A program made the translations under genes and the position numbers. The notes under the pieces were generated by a model. The model made no database searches. It was not told the DNA's origin and saw only the letters and a list, made by a program, of their open reading frames with translations. Positions 63,814-64,000 of a DNA stretch of 64,000 nt are shown piece by piece. Position 1 is the first letter of the stretch, and each line of letters opens with the position of its first letter. The DNA is from Ascarosepion bandense (lineage: Eukaryota; Mollusca; Cephalopoda; Sepiida; Sepiidae): contig JBBBDQ010000192.1 of NCBI GenBank assembly GCA_037127315.1, positions 3,163,501 through 3,227,500 on the forward strand, in the 5' to 3' direction.

Positions 63814-64000
63814 GATCTGTGGAAGTTCTGTAAATTTCACTACTGTAGTTGTTTTGTTCAGTTGACTGAACTTGTCATGAGGCCTACTTTCTAATGCGAT
63901 ATTCTGAAAAGGCTTAACTTTACATATTAGCACTTTTAGAGACACATATAGATAATATAAGATAAAAATTTAAGCAACTCTTTGATGTTCTACTGATATA
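61481..64000. other. 3' flank or MAU2 intron 18, unassigned
   Basis: A 132-residue minus-strand frame (62068-62466) is the longest here, but it has no recognised motif and no family. The mixed-composition stretch 62640-63300 looks like an old repeat or processed pseudogene; its short frames do not join. T-runs lie at 63673-63697 and 63779-63808. No exon with the expected MAU2 C-terminal WTDG-type sequence was found. Confidence 0.45.

Noticed and set aside
63800..63890. A T-rich tract followed by ACACAG looked like the acceptor of the last MAU2 exon
   Set aside because: The following frame reads ICGSSVNFTTVVV and then stops. It does not resemble the expected MAU2 C-terminus, so the last exon is more likely beyond 64000.

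Overview
The window is eukaryotic, AT-rich, full of introns and packed with repeats. I infer a mollusc, most likely a cephalopod. The reasons are the repeat mix: a tRNA-headed SINE with a long conserved body, 5'-truncated LINEs that share one 3' end, a Penelope-like element with a GIY-YIG end, Ty3/Gypsy elements and a mariner. The species call is inference; no database was searched. || Layout: (1) 1-16.7 kb is upstream intergenic DNA. It holds a decayed mariner with recognisable TIRs (4551-5780), a LINE 3' fragment, an old SINE, two perfect hairpins and a small CpG-containing patch with a CRE palindrome. (2) 16767-60587, + strand, is one gene, the orthologue of MAU2 (SCC4), the TPR-like partner of NIPBL/SCC2 in the cohesin loader. 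I assembled 18 coding exons by reading splice sites. All introns are GT-AG, the reading frame stays open through every junction, and the sum is 1791 nt, or 597 residues. The last exon (about 20-25 residues in the family) was not found and probably lies beyond 64000. The start codon sits in a near-perfect TISU/YY1 element. Exon 2 is an 18-nt microexon followed by a 16.5-kb intron. Exon 14 is a 45-nt frame-neutral exon that encodes part of a lineage-specific linker after a serine run. (3) The introns carry most of the mobile DNA. Intron 2 holds a TIR element invaded by a Ty3/Gypsy element (perfect 5-bp TSD), a tandemly duplicated end of that TIR element, integrase debris of a second Gypsy lineage, a SINE joined to a 5S rRNA-like segment, and a LINE fragment. 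Intron 6 holds two inverted Penelope arms around a LINE copy. Intron 7 holds an intact-ended TIR element that gives the empty site for the Gypsy insertion. Intron 8 holds a second, internally deleted Gypsy element with matching 5-bp TSD. Intron 13 holds an old TIR-element copy, a full-length SINE, an antisense intron-containing transposon-like pseudogene, and a cluster of nested palindromes. (4) 60.6-64 kb is intronic or 3' flanking DNA with an antisense LINE fragment and otherwise unassigned sequence. || The only gene that looks functional is MAU2; everything else that codes is broken mobile-element protein. I found no CRISPR, operon or bacterial-type feature, and no new multi-gene system. 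The most unusual items are the microexon, the frame-neutral linker exon, the alternating-palindrome cluster, the 5S-tRNA composite SINE, the TAGGTACCTCC-ended TIR family, and the antisense spliced transposon-like gene.
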